This document shows positions 26,376-35,039 of a DNA stretch of 64,000 bases, piece after piece. Within the stretch, counting starts at the first letter, position 1, and each line of letters starts with the position of its first letter. Source of the stretch: Ideonella sp. (lineage in GTDB: Bacteria; Pseudomonadota; Gammaproteobacteria; Burkholderiales; Burkholderiaceae_C); the NCBI RefSeq assembly GCF_016702655.1, contig NZ_JADJDO010000039.1, forward strand, positions 186,001 through 250,000. Direction: 5' to 3'. The position numbers were made by a program, and so were the translations under genes. The notes under the pieces are model-generated. The model saw nothing but the letters and a program-made list of their open reading frames with translations. It did not search any database and had not been told where the DNA came from.

Positions 26376-27602
26376 ATGCAAGCACTGGGTGTTCATAGCG
26401 AAGTCGGCAAGCTGCGCACGGTGATGGTCTGCCGACCGGGGTTGGCGCATCAGCGCCTGACGCCGGGCAACGCCGCCGACCTGCTGTTCGACGACGTGCT
26501 CTGGGTGCAGGAGGCACAGAAGGACCACTACGACTTCGTGCTCAAGATGCGCGAGCGCGGCACCGAGGTCGTCGACCTGCACGAGATGCTGGCCGAGTCG
26601 CTCGCCGACAAGGCCGCGCGCGACTGGGTGCTCGACCGGCGCATCACCGCCAACAACGTCGGCATGGGCGTGGCTGCGGCGATCCGCCCCTGGCTCGACG
26701 AGATGCCGGCGGCCAAACTGGCCGAGCACCTGATCGGCGGCATCGCGGTGCTCGACCTGCCCAAGAGCGAGATGTCGACGATGCTGACCGAGGCCTTCGG
26801 CGACACCGACTTCATCACCCCGCCGGTGCCCAACACCCTCTTCCAGCGCGATCCGTCGTGCTGGATCTACAAGGGCGTGACCTGCAACCCGATGTTCTGG
26901 CCGGCGCGCCAGCCCGAGACGCTGCTGCAGCGCGCCGTCTACAAGTTCCACCCACGATTCAAAGACGCCGACTTCACGATCTGGTGGGGCGACTCGGACG
27001 AGCCCTTCGGCGCAGCATCGGTCGAGGGTGGCGACGTGATGCCGATCGGCAAGGGCGTGGTGCTGATCGGCATGGGCGAACGCACCACGCGCCAGGCGGT
27101 CTACCAACTCGCCGAGCAGTTGATCAAGCAGGGCGGCGCGACGCGCATCATCGGCTGCCTGATGCCCAAGAGCCGCGCCGCGATGCACCTGGATACGGTG
27201 TTCAGCTTCTGCGACCGAGACCTCGTCACCGCCTTCCGCGAAGTCGTGGACCAGATCCGCTGCTACAGCGCGCGCGCCGATGGCAAGGGAGGCATCGAAG
27301 TGCGCCCCGACCAGGGCCACCTGTTCGACGTCGTTCGCGACGCGCTGGGGCTCAAGGAACTGCGCGTCGTCGAGACCGGCGGCAATGCCTGGCAGGCCCA
27401 GCGCGAGCAGTGGGACGACGGCAACAACGTGGTCGCGCTCGAGCCCGGCGTCGTCGTCGCCTACGACCGCAACACCCACACCAACACGCTGCTGCGCAAG
27501 GCCGGCGTCGAGGTCATCACCGTGCGCGGCAGCGAACTCGGCCGCGGCCGAGGCGGCGGGCACTGCATGACCTGCCCGATCTCGCGCGACCCGGCCTATT
27601 GA
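26376..27602 (+). CDS. arcA: Arginine deiminase
   Basis: Cytoplasmic enzyme converting arginine to citrulline and ammonia, the first step of the ADI pathway. At 408 residues it has the usual length. The nucleophile is C397 in [16 protein letters not shown]; supporting motifs are [14 protein letters not shown] at the N-terminus, [23 protein letters not shown] and EGGDVMPIG. It starts behind GGAGG (ATG 26376). It precedes arcB (194 bp, filled by a hairpin repeat) and arcC. Confidence 0.97.
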   Translation: MQALGVHSEVGKLRTVMVCRPGLAHQRLTPGNAADLLFDDVLWVQEAQKDHYDFVLKMRERGTEVVDLHEMLAESLADKAARDWVLDRRITANNVGMGVAAAIRPWLDEMPAAKLAEHLIGGIAVLDLPKSEMSTMLTEAFGDTDFITPPVPNTLFQRDPSCWIYKGVTCNPMFWPARQPETLLQRAVYKFHPRFKDADFTIWWGDSDEPFGAASVEGGDVMPIGKGVVLIGMGERTTRQAVYQLAEQLIKQGGATRIIGCLMPKSRAAMHLDTVFSFCDRDLVTAFREVVDQIRCYSARADGKGGIEVRPDQGHLFDVVRDALGLKELRVVETGGNAWQAQREQWDDGNNVVALEPGVVVAYDRNTHTNTLLRKAGVEVITVRGSELGRGRGGGHCMTCPISRDPAY

Positions 27603-27645
27603 CGGACTGATGAACGTCGGCCAGGACATGCGACTCGGCCAATGG

Positions 27646-27736
27646 CCCTCACCCCAACCCTCTCCCGCAAGCGGGAGAGGGAGGACGCGAGGCTCCCTCG
27701 CCCCCGTACTCGGGGGAGAGGGTGGGGGTGAGGGGG
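27646..27736. repeat. Double-hairpin intergenic repeat, copy 1
   Basis: Ends are CCCTCACCCC and its near complement GGGGGTGAGGG. Two internal hairpins lie between them: a CTCTCCCGC/GCGGGAGAG stem with an AA loop, and a CCCCCGTACTCGGGGG-type stem. It lies between arcA and arcB, where it could stabilise or attenuate the transcript. The same element recurs at 34874, 40206 and 43721. Confidence 0.9.
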
Positions 27737-27795
27737 CTGCCGCGTTCCCGGCCCAGCTTCGTTGCTGATCGAACTTAACTTTTGGAGAGACAGGC

Positions 27796-28800
27796 ATGGG
27801 TTTCAACCTTCGCAACCGATCACTGCTGACGGTGCAGGACTTCACGCAGCGCGAGTTCCGCTACCTGCTTGACCTGGCGCGCGACTTGAAGCGCGCCAAG
27901 TACGCGCGCACCGAGCAGATGCACCTGCAGGGCAAGGAGATCTGCCTGATCTTCGAGAAGACCTCGACGCGCACGCGCTGCGCCTTCGAAGTCGCCTGCC
28001 ACGACCAGGGCGCGAACGTCACCTATCTCGACCCGGCGGGCTCGCAGATCGGCCACAAGGAATCGTTCAAGGACACGGCGCGCGTGCTCGGCCGCATGTT
28101 CGACGCGCTGGAGTATCGCGGTGCCAGCCAGACGGGCGTCGAGACGCTCGCCAAGTACGCCGGCGTGCCGGTCTTCAACGGCCTGACCGACGAGTACCAC
28201 CCGACGCAGATGCTCGCCGACGTGATGACGATGCGCGAGCACAGCGACAAGCCGATGTCGCAGATCAGCTACGCCTTCCTCGGCGACACGCGCAACAACA
28301 TGGGCCACTCGCTGATGATCGTCGGCTGCCTGATGGGCATGGACGTGCGCATCTGCGGGCCCAAGAAGCTGTGGCCGGCGGACGAGTTCGTGACGATCGC
28401 GCGCGACCTCGAGAAGAAATACGGCGCCAAGCTGACGATCACCGACGACCCGAAGAAGGCGGTCAAGGACGTCGACTTCATCCACACCGACGTATGGGTG
28501 TCGATGGGCGAGCCCAAGGAAGTGTGGAAGGAGCGCATCAAGCTGCTGATGCCCTATCAGGTGAACACCAAGCTGATGAAGGCCGCCGGCAACCCGCAGG
28601 TCAAGTTCATGCACTGCCTGCCGGCCTTCCACGACACCGAGACGACGCTCGGCAAGCAGATCGCCGAGACCTACGGCATCAGCGACGGCCTCGAGGTCAC
28701 CGACGAAGTCTTCGAGTCCGAATGGAACGTCGCCTTCGAGCAGGCCGAGAACCGGCTGCACACGATCAAGGCGATCCTCGTCGCCACGCTGGGGGATTGA
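27796..28800 (+). CDS. arcB: Ornithine carbamoyltransferase, catabolic context
   Basis: Converts citrulline and phosphate to ornithine and carbamoyl phosphate when acting catabolically. It has 334 residues with carbamoyl-phosphate motif STRTR (57-61), [20 protein letters not shown], and the ornithine-binding HCLP (273-276). ATG 27796 follows GGAGAGACAGGC. The one-base gap to arcC and the upstream arcA support the catabolic assignment over an argF role. Its ornithine product is the substrate of the nearby SpeF-like enzyme. Confidence 0.95.
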   Translation: MGFNLRNRSLLTVQDFTQREFRYLLDLARDLKRAKYARTEQMHLQGKEICLIFEKTSTRTRCAFEVACHDQGANVTYLDPAGSQIGHKESFKDTARVLGRMFDALEYRGASQTGVETLAKYAGVPVFNGLTDEYHPTQMLADVMTMREHSDKPMSQISYAFLGDTRNNMGHSLMIVGCLMGMDVRICGPKKLWPADEFVTIARDLEKKYGAKLTITDDPKKAVKDVDFIHTDVWVSMGEPKEVWKERIKLLMPYQVNTKLMKAAGNPQVKFMHCLPAFHDTETTLGKQIAETYGISDGLEVTDEVFESEWNVAFEQAENRLHTIKAILVATLGD

Positions 28801-28801
28801 A

Positions 28802-29737
28802 ATGCTAGTTGTCGTGGCCCTGGGCGGCAACGCGCTGCTGCGGCGCGGGCAGCCGATGACGGCGCAGAACCAGCGCGAGAACGTGCGCGTCGCGGCGCAG
28901 GCGCTGGCGCCGGTAGCGGCCGAGCACGACCTCGTCGTCGGCCACGGCAACGGGCCGCAGGTCGGCTTGCTGGCACTGCAGGGTGCGGCCTACACGACGG
29001 TGGAGACCTATCCGCTGGACGTGCTCGACGCCGAGACCGAGGGCGCCATCGGCTACATGATCGAGCAGGAGCTCGGCAACCTGCTGCCCTTCGAGCGGCC
29101 CTTCGCGACCCTGCTGACGATGATCGAAGTCGACACGCAGGACCCGGCCTTCGCCAACCCCACCAAGTTCATCGGCCCGGTCTACGACAAGGCCGAAGCG
29201 GACCGCCTGGCCGCCGAAAAGGGCTGGGCCTTCAAGCCGGATGGCGACAAGTGGCGGCGCGTCGTCGCCTCGCCGGAGCCCAAGCGCATCTTCGAGCTGC
29301 GGCCGATGAAATGGCTGCTCGAGAAGCACACCATCGTCATCGCCGCGGGCGGCGGCGGCATCCCGACGGCCTATGACCCCGACTCCGAGCGCAGGCTGGT
29401 CGGCGTCGAGTGCGTGATCGACAAGGACCTGGCGACCGAGCTGCTGGCGCGCGAACTCGGCGCCGACCTGTACGTGATGCTGACCGACGCCGACGCCGTG
29501 TACGTGGACTGGAGCAAGCCGACGCAGCGCGCCATCCGCCGCGCGTCACCCGACGCCTTGTCAGCGATGAGCTTCGCCGCCGGCTCGATGGGGCCCAAGG
29601 TCGAGGCAGCCTGCCGCTTTGCCAGGTTGACCGGCAAGCGTGCGGCGATCGGTGCGCTCGACGACCTGAGCCGCATCATCGCCGGCGAGGCCGGGACGAC
29701 GATCGCGGCCGACGCGCAAGGCATCGTGCACGCCTGA
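28802..29737 (+). CDS. arcC: Carbamate kinase
   Basis: Final ADI-pathway enzyme: carbamoyl phosphate plus ADP gives ATP, ammonia and CO2. The 311 residues are normal for the family. Seen: [15 protein letters not shown] at the N-terminus, [16 protein letters not shown], the [12 protein letters not shown] phosphate-binding loop and a [14 protein letters not shown] helix at the end. The start lies one base after the arcB stop with little ribosome-binding sequence, so translation is probably coupled. Confidence 0.96.
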   Translation: MLVVVALGGNALLRRGQPMTAQNQRENVRVAAQALAPVAAEHDLVVGHGNGPQVGLLALQGAAYTTVETYPLDVLDAETEGAIGYMIEQELGNLLPFERPFATLLTMIEVDTQDPAFANPTKFIGPVYDKAEADRLAAEKGWAFKPDGDKWRRVVASPEPKRIFELRPMKWLLEKHTIVIAAGGGGIPTAYDPDSERRLVGVECVIDKDLATELLARELGADLYVMLTDADAVYVDWSKPTQRAIRRASPDALSAMSFAAGSMGPKVEAACRFARLTGKRAAIGALDDLSRIIAGEAGTTIAADAQGIVHA

Positions 29738-29807
29738 ACACGTCCCTTCCGGTCCGGCGCACGGCCACTGCGCGATCGGGCCGCGGCGCTTTCGCCAGGA
29801 ACCCAGT

Positions 29808-31064
29808 TTGCTGCGCGAATCCGGACCCCCCAATCCCCTGACCGCCGCCGCCCGAGGCCTGCTGGCCATCGTGCTGATCGTCGTGGGTGGACCGATCGCC
29901 GATGCACAGGCAGCTGCCGAGCCGCCCGCCGAAACACAGGCCATGCCGCCGCCATCCACCGCGGCGTCGTCGCCGACTTCGCCCACAGCGACGCGCAAGG
30001 GATGGGATCGCTTCATCGACCCCCAGGACGGCGACCTCGACCTCAGCTACTTCCTCGAGAACCCGCGCGGCTTCCTGCCCGTCCCGCTCGTGGTCACCGA
30101 ACCGGCCGTCGGCTACGGCGGCGGGGCGGCTGGCCTCTTCCTGCGGCCGCGCAAGGAGGCGGGCGAGGAAGGCTGGTCGCGGCCGGACATCTCGGGCCTC
30201 GGTGGCCTGGCCACCCAGAACGGGACCTGGGCCGCCTTCGCCGGCGATGCGAGCCGCTGGCTCGACGGGCGCCTGCGCACGCTCGCCGGCGCCGGCGTCG
30301 GGCAGGCAAATCTCGACTTCTACGGCCTCGGGTTCGAGCGCGCGGACTTCGAGCGCGAGGTGGGCTATTCGCTGGCGTTCGGCGCCGTGGTCGCGCAGGC
30401 CAACTGGCAACTCGCGCCGGCCTCGCCCTGGGCGGCGGGCCTGCGCTATGTCTACGCCAGCGTGACGCCGAAGCTGCGCGACGAGCCGCTGTTTCCCGGC
30501 CTCGCCGACCGCGTCACGGTGCGCGTCTCGGCGCCGACGGCGATCGTCGAGTTCGACACGCGGGACAACGTCTTCACGCCCACCCGAGGCGTCTATGCCG
30601 AGGGCTCGCTGCTCGCCTCGCGCGAGGCGCTGGGCGCGAGCGATAACTTCGAGCGCTTCCAGCAGGTGCTGATGGGCTGGGTGCCGCTCACGCGCAGCCT
30701 CACGCTCGGGCTGCGCGGCGACTACGCCTGGTCGTCGGATGGCACGCCCTTCTTCCTGCGCCCGTTCGTGGCGATGCGCGGCGTGCCCGCGCTGCGCTAC
30801 CAGGGCGACCAGATGGGCTCGCTGCAGGCCGAGCTGCGCTGGCAGTTCAGCGATCGCTGGAGCGCGGTCGCCTTCGGCGGAACCGGCAAGACGCGGACCG
30901 AGCGCAAAGCATTCGTCGCCACGCAGGATGTCGCGAGCGGCGGCGTCGGTTTTCGCTACGAACTGGCGCGCAAGTTCGGGCTGCACGCCGGCATGGACGT
31001 GGCGGCCAGCCCCGGCACCGCGGCGGTGTACTTCCAGGTCGGGAGCGCCTGGGTGCGGCCCTGA
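29808..31064 (+). CDS. BamA/TamA-type outer-membrane barrel protein
   Basis: The 418-residue exported protein starts at TTG 29808 with AGGA upstream. After a signal (LLAIVLIVVGGPIADAQA) and a Pro/Thr/Ser-rich stretch it contains only the surface-antigen barrel type region (Omp85 C-terminal domain): GFLPVPLVVTEPAVGYGGGAAGLF, VEFDTRDNVFTPTRGVYAEGSLLA and SLTLGLRGDYAWSS. No POTRA repeats are visible, so it is not a full BamA or TamA. Role unknown; phosphate- or lipid-related barrel proteins of this kind exist. It has no obvious link to arcC apart from orientation. Confidence 0.8.
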   Translation: MLRESGPPNPLTAAARGLLAIVLIVVGGPIADAQAAAEPPAETQAMPPPSTAASSPTSPTATRKGWDRFIDPQDGDLDLSYFLENPRGFLPVPLVVTEPAVGYGGGAAGLFLRPRKEAGEEGWSRPDISGLGGLATQNGTWAAFAGDASRWLDGRLRTLAGAGVGQANLDFYGLGFERADFEREVGYSLAFGAVVAQANWQLAPASPWAAGLRYVYASVTPKLRDEPLFPGLADRVTVRVSAPTAIVEFDTRDNVFTPTRGVYAEGSLLASREALGASDNFERFQQVLMGWVPLTRSLTLGLRGDYAWSSDGTPFFLRPFVAMRGVPALRYQGDQMGSLQAELRWQFSDRWSAVAFGGTGKTRTERKAFVATQDVASGGVGFRYELARKFGLHAGMDVAASPGTAAVYFQVGSAWVRP

Positions 31065-31115
31065 TGGCGCGCCGGAGCGCAGCCTGCCGCTGCCCGGACC
31101 ACCAGCGCCGCGGCT

Positions 31116-32246
31116 TCAGCCCGCCGTCTTGCTGCTCTCGTTCGGCGGCTGCTTCACGTCGGGGTTGGCCGCGACCCAGCCCATGAAGATCTGGTAGCCC
31201 AGCGCCAGCAGCACCGCACCGACGAACAGCCCGAGGATGCCGCCGGCCGCCATGCCGCCGAGCGCGCCGAGCAGGATGACCGGCATCGGCGCGTCGACGC
31301 CGCGGCCGAGCATCAGCGGCTTGAGCACGTTGTCGGCCATGCCGGCGACGAACAGCAGCACCGAGTTCACCGCCGCCGCGCCGGTGTCGTAGGCGCCGCT
31401 CATCCAGAGGTAGGCGATCGCCGGCAGCGTGACGATGAGTGCCGGCACCTGCGCGATGCCGAGCACGAGCACGATCACCGCCAGCACACCGGCCAGCGGC
31501 ACGCCGGCCAAGAGCAGGACCAGGCCGACGAGGATGGCCTGGATGAAGGCAATGCCGATCACGCCCTGGGCGACGGCGCGGATCGTCGCCACCGACAGCG
31601 TGGTGAATTCATCGCCGCGTTCGGCACCGACGACGCGCGCGAAGATCGCGTGGCTGGCACGATCGCCGCCCGCGCCGAAGGCCATGATGATGCCGGCGAT
31701 GATGAAGGCCGCGACGAACGCGAGGATGCCGCCGCCGATGCTGGCCACCATCGAAAGCGCCGCCTTGGCCAGGTCGCCGATTTTCGGCTGCAGGCTCTTG
31801 ACGAGCGCCGGCAGGTCGTCGTGCGCCAGTTGCCAGGCGGCGTGGATCTCCGGGCCGACCAGCGGCAATCCGGCGACGCCCGGCCTGGGTGGCGGAATCT
31901 GCAGCGTGTTCTGCTGCACCTCTTGGACCAGGCCTTGCACCGAGTCGCCGATCGAGCTCAGCAGCACGGCCGTGGGCGCGACGATCAGCACGACGCCGAG
32001 CACGGTGATCGACGTCGCCGCCCAGCCCTGGCGCCCGCCCATCCCGGCGGCCAGCCACTGGTGCAGCGGATAAATCGTGACCGCCAGGATCAAGGCCCAG
32101 ACCATCAGCACGAGGAAGGGCGAGAAGATCCGGTAGCACAACATCGCCAGCACCAGCACGAGGCCGGCGCGGATCAAGACGTCGAGCAAGCGGCCTTCGA
32201 ATCGCTGGTCCTGGAGGGGGCGATCGCTGGGCTCGGGATCGGTCAT
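31116..32246 (-). CDS. AI-2E family transporter (PerM-like)
   Basis: The 376-residue inner-membrane protein has about eight hydrophobic segments in the AI-2E/PerM arrangement: two at the N-terminus (LVLVLAMLCYRIFSPFLVLMVWALILAVTIY), a soluble stretch with the LPALVKSLQPKIGDLAKAAL helix, then clusters with GVIGIAFIQAILVGLVLLLAGVPLA and GGMAAGGILGLFVGAVLLALGY. Members of this family range from quorum-signal exporters to ion antiporters, so the substrate is open. It is the last gene of a minus-strand group of exported proteins. Confidence 0.88.
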   Translation of the reverse strand: MTDPEPSDRPLQDQRFEGRLLDVLIRAGLVLVLAMLCYRIFSPFLVLMVWALILAVTIYPLHQWLAAGMGGRQGWAATSITVLGVVLIVAPTAVLLSSIGDSVQGLVQEVQQNTLQIPPPRPGVAGLPLVGPEIHAAWQLAHDDLPALVKSLQPKIGDLAKAALSMVASIGGGILAFVAAFIIAGIIMAFGAGGDRASHAIFARVVGAERGDEFTTLSVATIRAVAQGVIGIAFIQAILVGLVLLLAGVPLAGVLAVIVLVLGIAQVPALIVTLPAIAYLWMSGAYDTGAAAVNSVLLFVAGMADNVLKPLMLGRGVDAPMPVILLGALGGMAAGGILGLFVGAVLLALGYQIFMGWVAANPDVKQPPNESSKTAG

Positions 32247-32333
32247 GCGCGCTCTCCACGTGATGCCGGCGGCCGGCCGATGTCGTGCCCGTTGGTGCAG
32301 GGTGCGGCCTGCACCTCCACTGGAGCCCAGGTG

Positions 32334-32873
32334 TCAATACGGCGGATTGACGACGACGAACTGCGACCCCTGCGGCTGGTACCACGTGCTGCCGCACTGC
32401 TGGTAGACCATGCCGCCGTAGTTGATCGGGACGCAGTTCGCCGGCACGGTGCGCACCATCGAGCCGATCACCGCCACCGTGGCGGTGACCGCAACTGCAG
32501 TGGCTACCGGGTGGTAGTCGTTGTCCCAGCCGTTGTTGCAGCAGTTGTTGTTGTCGACGTTGACGTTGACGTTGGTGTTGCGGCTCGCGTTGACGTTCGT
32601 GTTGCGATTGCTGTTGACGCTGTTCGAACTCGTGCTGCGGACGTTGTTGCTGCGCGCATCGGCCTTGGTGTTGTTGACCTGGGCCGTTTGCCGGTTGGCG
32701 CCACCGCCTCCGGCCCTTGCTCCACCACCGCCGCCGCCGCCGCCGCCGCCGCCGCTGGCTCTGGCACCGCCGCCGCCATCGCGCGGCGCCGCGGCCGCCG
32801 GAGGCAGGGCAACAGCGGCCATGAGCAGCGCTGCCAGTGCCGCGTGAATCGTCTTGTGCATACGGGCTTGCAT
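32334..32873 (-). CDS. Secreted Gly- and Asn-rich protein
   Basis: The 179-residue protein has a signal peptide (HAALAALLMAAVALPPAAAA), a glycine run (about residues 33-60, nearly pure Gly with Ala/Arg), an Asn-rich low-complexity stretch with NVNASRNTNVNVNVDNNN, one hydrophobic segment (ATAVAVTATVAVIGSMV) and a C-terminal region with CVPINYGGMVYQQCG and aromatic residues. The start ATG 32873 follows AGAGGAG. I cannot name a function; the C-terminal Cys pair and aromatics look like a surface-protein tail. It sits 11 bp after a DUF2092 gene on the same strand. Confidence 0.65.
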   Translation of the reverse strand: MQARMHKTIHAALAALLMAAVALPPAAAAPRDGGGGARASGGGGGGGGGGGARAGGGGANRQTAQVNNTKADARSNNVRSTSSNSVNSNRNTNVNASRNTNVNVNVDNNNCCNNGWDNDYHPVATAVAVTATVAVIGSMVRTVPANCVPINYGGMVYQQCGSTWYQPQGSQFVVVNPPY

Positions 32874-32884
32874 CGCTGGCTCCT

Positions 32885-33658
32885 CTACTTCGCAGTCTTC
32901 AACGGAACGATTTCGATGCGCGTCGCGCCCTTGGGCGGCGTGAACCTGAACGACGCCTCGCTGAACGCCGGCTGCAGGTTCCAGTCCAGCGTCGAGACCG
33001 ACTGCGGCCGGGCCTCGTCACCGCGATTGACGATCACGAGCCTGCGCGGCAGCGGCTTGGCGCCGGCCGCGATCCAGATCTGCCAGTCGTAATTGCCCTG
33101 ACGGAAGGCGTAGTGATCGCAGACCTCGCCGCCGATCAGGTCCTGGCCCGCATTCATCGCCGACTCGATCTTGTCGACCGGCGCGGCTGGCGTGCCCCAG
33201 GTGAACAGGTCGGCAAGCGGGATCTCGACGCCGAAGCGCTGCTCCAGGCGGCTCACCAGCCCGGCGTGCGAATCCGCGAATTCGACCGACGAGTAGTACT
33301 TCTGTGCCGGCATGTACATCGTGAACGTCTTGCCGTCGTAAAACAGCTCGCGATCCGAGCGCGCGCTCCAAAGATGGGCGCGCAACTTGTTCGGGCGCTC
33401 GGCATCGAGCGTTGCCGAGGCCATGTGCTGCAGCTTCTGGCCGTCGGTCAGCACGCGCTCGCCGGATAGCGTGGTCGCGACGCGAAACCGATTGAGCGAC
33501 TGCAGAAAGGCACCCATGTCCTTCAGCGCCTGGATCGACGCGGGGTCGACTGCGTTGGCGGCGGGTGCAGCGGCCGGCGCTGCCGCCGTCTGCGCGCCGG
33601 CCAAGGGCGCCGCGAGTGACAGGGCGAGCACGGCCGCCGCGAGCGTGGTGGATCTCAA
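32885..33658 (-). CDS. DUF2092-family periplasmic protein
   Basis: The 257-residue protein has a signal peptide (TLAAAVLALSLAAPLAGAQ) and an Ala-rich linker. The LolA/LppX-like beta sheet of DUF2092 follows: FLQSLNRFRVATTLSGERVL, KLRAHLWSARSDRELFYDGKTFTMY and DLIGGEVCDHYAFRQGNYDWQIWI. Such folds bind lipids in related proteins, so lipid or envelope traffic is a guess. It lies between a SYLF-type protein and the Gly/Asn-rich protein, all with signal peptides and the same direction. Confidence 0.85.
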   Translation of the reverse strand: MRSTTLAAAVLALSLAAPLAGAQTAAAPAAAPAANAVDPASIQALKDMGAFLQSLNRFRVATTLSGERVLTDGQKLQHMASATLDAERPNKLRAHLWSARSDRELFYDGKTFTMYMPAQKYYSSVEFADSHAGLVSRLEQRFGVEIPLADLFTWGTPAAPVDKIESAMNAGQDLIGGEVCDHYAFRQGNYDWQIWIAAGAKPLPRRLVIVNRGDEARPQSVSTLDWNLQPAFSEASFRFTPPKGATRIEIVPLKTAK

Positions 33659-33733
33659 GTCGTTCTCCTCGGAATGGGCAGCAGGTCACCGCCGGGACGC
33701 GGCAGTCCGTGCGACAGGTCGCCGCGCCGGATT

Positions 33734-34294
33734 TCAGTTCAGGTCGCTGTCCTTGTAGTACTTGGTTCCCTTGGCGGTCAGCTCCAACGCCAGGCCATCC
33801 GCGGTGACCTGATACAGCCACACGCCGGGCGCAATTGAGACCGCTCCCTGGTACGAAGCGCCCTTGTCGCCGGTCTTGGCCGCCGCCGTGGCCTGGGCGC
33901 CGATCTCCCACCCGGAGTTGACGAACTCGTTCAGCGCCTTGTCGGTTTCGAACACCCAGACGAGCTGGAACTTCTTTACGCCAAAGCCGATGCCGGCCTG
34001 GACCTCGGCCATCCTCATGTAGGTCGTCGCCTTGGTCTTGTTGTTGACCGCGACTCCCTTGCCCGAGCCCCCGCCGGCGACGAAGATCTTCATGCCGAAG
34101 TTGCTGAAGGCGGCGTAGCCCGCAGCCGACTCGACGGCAGCGCGCGCCGACGGCTGCGCCTTGTAGACCGCGCTCAACGCCGACTGCGCCGCACTGCGTA
34201 CTTCGGCCTGCTGCTCGGACTTGCTCGCCGACCACGCGGCGCCGGGCAGCGCCAGCGCGAAGCATGCGGCCAGGATCAGATTGCGACGTTGCAT
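33734..34294 (-). CDS. SYLF/YSC84-type lipid-binding domain protein
   Basis: The 186-residue protein has a signal peptide (LILAACFALALPGAAWSAS). The SYLF pattern follows: a helix ARAAVESAAGYAAFSNFGMKIFVAGGGSGKGV, then KATTYMRMAEVQAGIGFGVKKFQLVWVFET and a C-terminal APGVWLYQVTADGLALELTAKGTKYY. SYLF domains bind phosphoinositides in eukaryotes; bacterial members are periplasmic and little studied. It is first in a minus-strand series with the DUF2092 and Gly/Asn-rich genes and the AI-2E transporter. Confidence 0.85.
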   Translation of the reverse strand: MQRRNLILAACFALALPGAAWSASKSEQQAEVRSAAQSALSAVYKAQPSARAAVESAAGYAAFSNFGMKIFVAGGGSGKGVAVNNKTKATTYMRMAEVQAGIGFGVKKFQLVWVFETDKALNEFVNSGWEIGAQATAAAKTGDKGASYQGAVSIAPGVWLYQVTADGLALELTAKGTKYYKDSDLN

Positions 34295-34471
34295 TTGACA
34301 CTCCTCGGTGGTTGCTATTGGCGCTCCAACCGAGCGTGCTCGGGGTGCAGCGTCGACCCATCATAGGCGCACGCTTGACGGCGAGCAATCCCATTGCGGG
34401 ATCCCCAGTTGCCCGCAAACGTGCGCGTGCGGCGACCGCGCGATACTTGTGGTTCAACTGGCAAGGAGCCC

Positions 34472-34747
34472 ATGATGAGCGAAAGATGCATTCGGACGAC
34501 GGCGCGCGCAGTGGCGAGCATCCTGCTGAGCGCGGGCCTGCTCGCGGGGGCCGGACAGGCCCTGGCGACGGAGCAGGCACAGGAGCGCAGGGAAGGCCGC
34601 GACATCAAGCAGGACACGCGCAAGGATGCGCAGAAGACCAAGGTCGACTGTCGCCAGGAGAACAACAAGAGCAACGCCGAATGCCGCCAGGACAAGCGCG
34701 ACACCAAGCAGGATGGACGCCAGCAGGCGCGCGACGTCAAGTATTGA
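34472..34747 (+). CDS. Small secreted highly charged protein
   Basis: About 91 residues with AAGGAG upstream of two adjacent ATGs (34472 and 34475). A signal peptide (ASILLSAGLLAGAGQALA) is followed by 55 residues almost wholly made of Lys, Arg, Asp, Glu, Gln and Asn with repeated DIKQDTRKDAQ, ECRQDKRDTKQD and two Cys. Function unknown; composition suggests a disordered periplasmic protein. It is divergent from the SYLF gene. Confidence 0.7.
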   Translation: MMSERCIRTTARAVASILLSAGLLAGAGQALATEQAQERREGRDIKQDTRKDAQKTKVDCRQENNKSNAECRQDKRDTKQDGRQQARDVKY

Positions 34748-34873
34748 GCGCGCGCGAGGGCGATGCTGCGTCGAGCCCGCTCGCGGGGCGGGGGCCGAGA
34801 GGCTTGGGGCGGCAACGGGTGTACTTCTCGTCTCGGCAAGCGAGAGGATCAGCGTCAGGAAGGGCATCGCCGA

Positions 34874-34917
34874 CTCCCTCTCCCCGGTACCCGGGGGAGA
34901 GGGTTGGGGTGAGGGGG
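34874..34917. repeat. Hairpin intergenic repeat, half copy
   Basis: One half of the double-hairpin element seen at 27646: a CTCCCTCTCCCCGG/CCGGGGGAGAGGG-type hairpin followed by GGGGTGAGGGG. The left half is absent. It lies between the small charged protein and the promoter at 34975. Confidence 0.8.
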
Positions 34918-34974
34918 GCGCTGCGCTCGCAGCCGGGCATCGTTGCCGATCAGGTTGGGGGTTGGGTCTGGGTC

Positions 34975-35003
34975 TTGACAAGTCACCGCATGGTGACTAA
35001 CCT
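34975..35003 (+). promoter_or_regulatory. Sigma70 promoter with palindromic operator in spacer
   Basis: TTGACA (34975-34980) and TAACCT (34998-35003) are 17 bp apart. The spacer contains AGTCACC-GCAT-GGTGACT (34981-34998), a perfect 7-bp inverted repeat. It lies 37 bp upstream of the Acg-type nitroreductase gene (35040), and a TetR-type gene follows that gene, so repression by that TetR protein is the natural hypothesis. Confidence 0.75.
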
Positions 35004-35039
35004 CTCGACCACTACCAGATCACGTCCGGAACAAACCCC

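Noticed and set aside
28802..29737. Possible acetylglutamate kinase instead of carbamate kinase
   Set aside because: The [11 protein letters not shown] start, GHGNGPQVG and the arcA-arcB context fit carbamate kinase.
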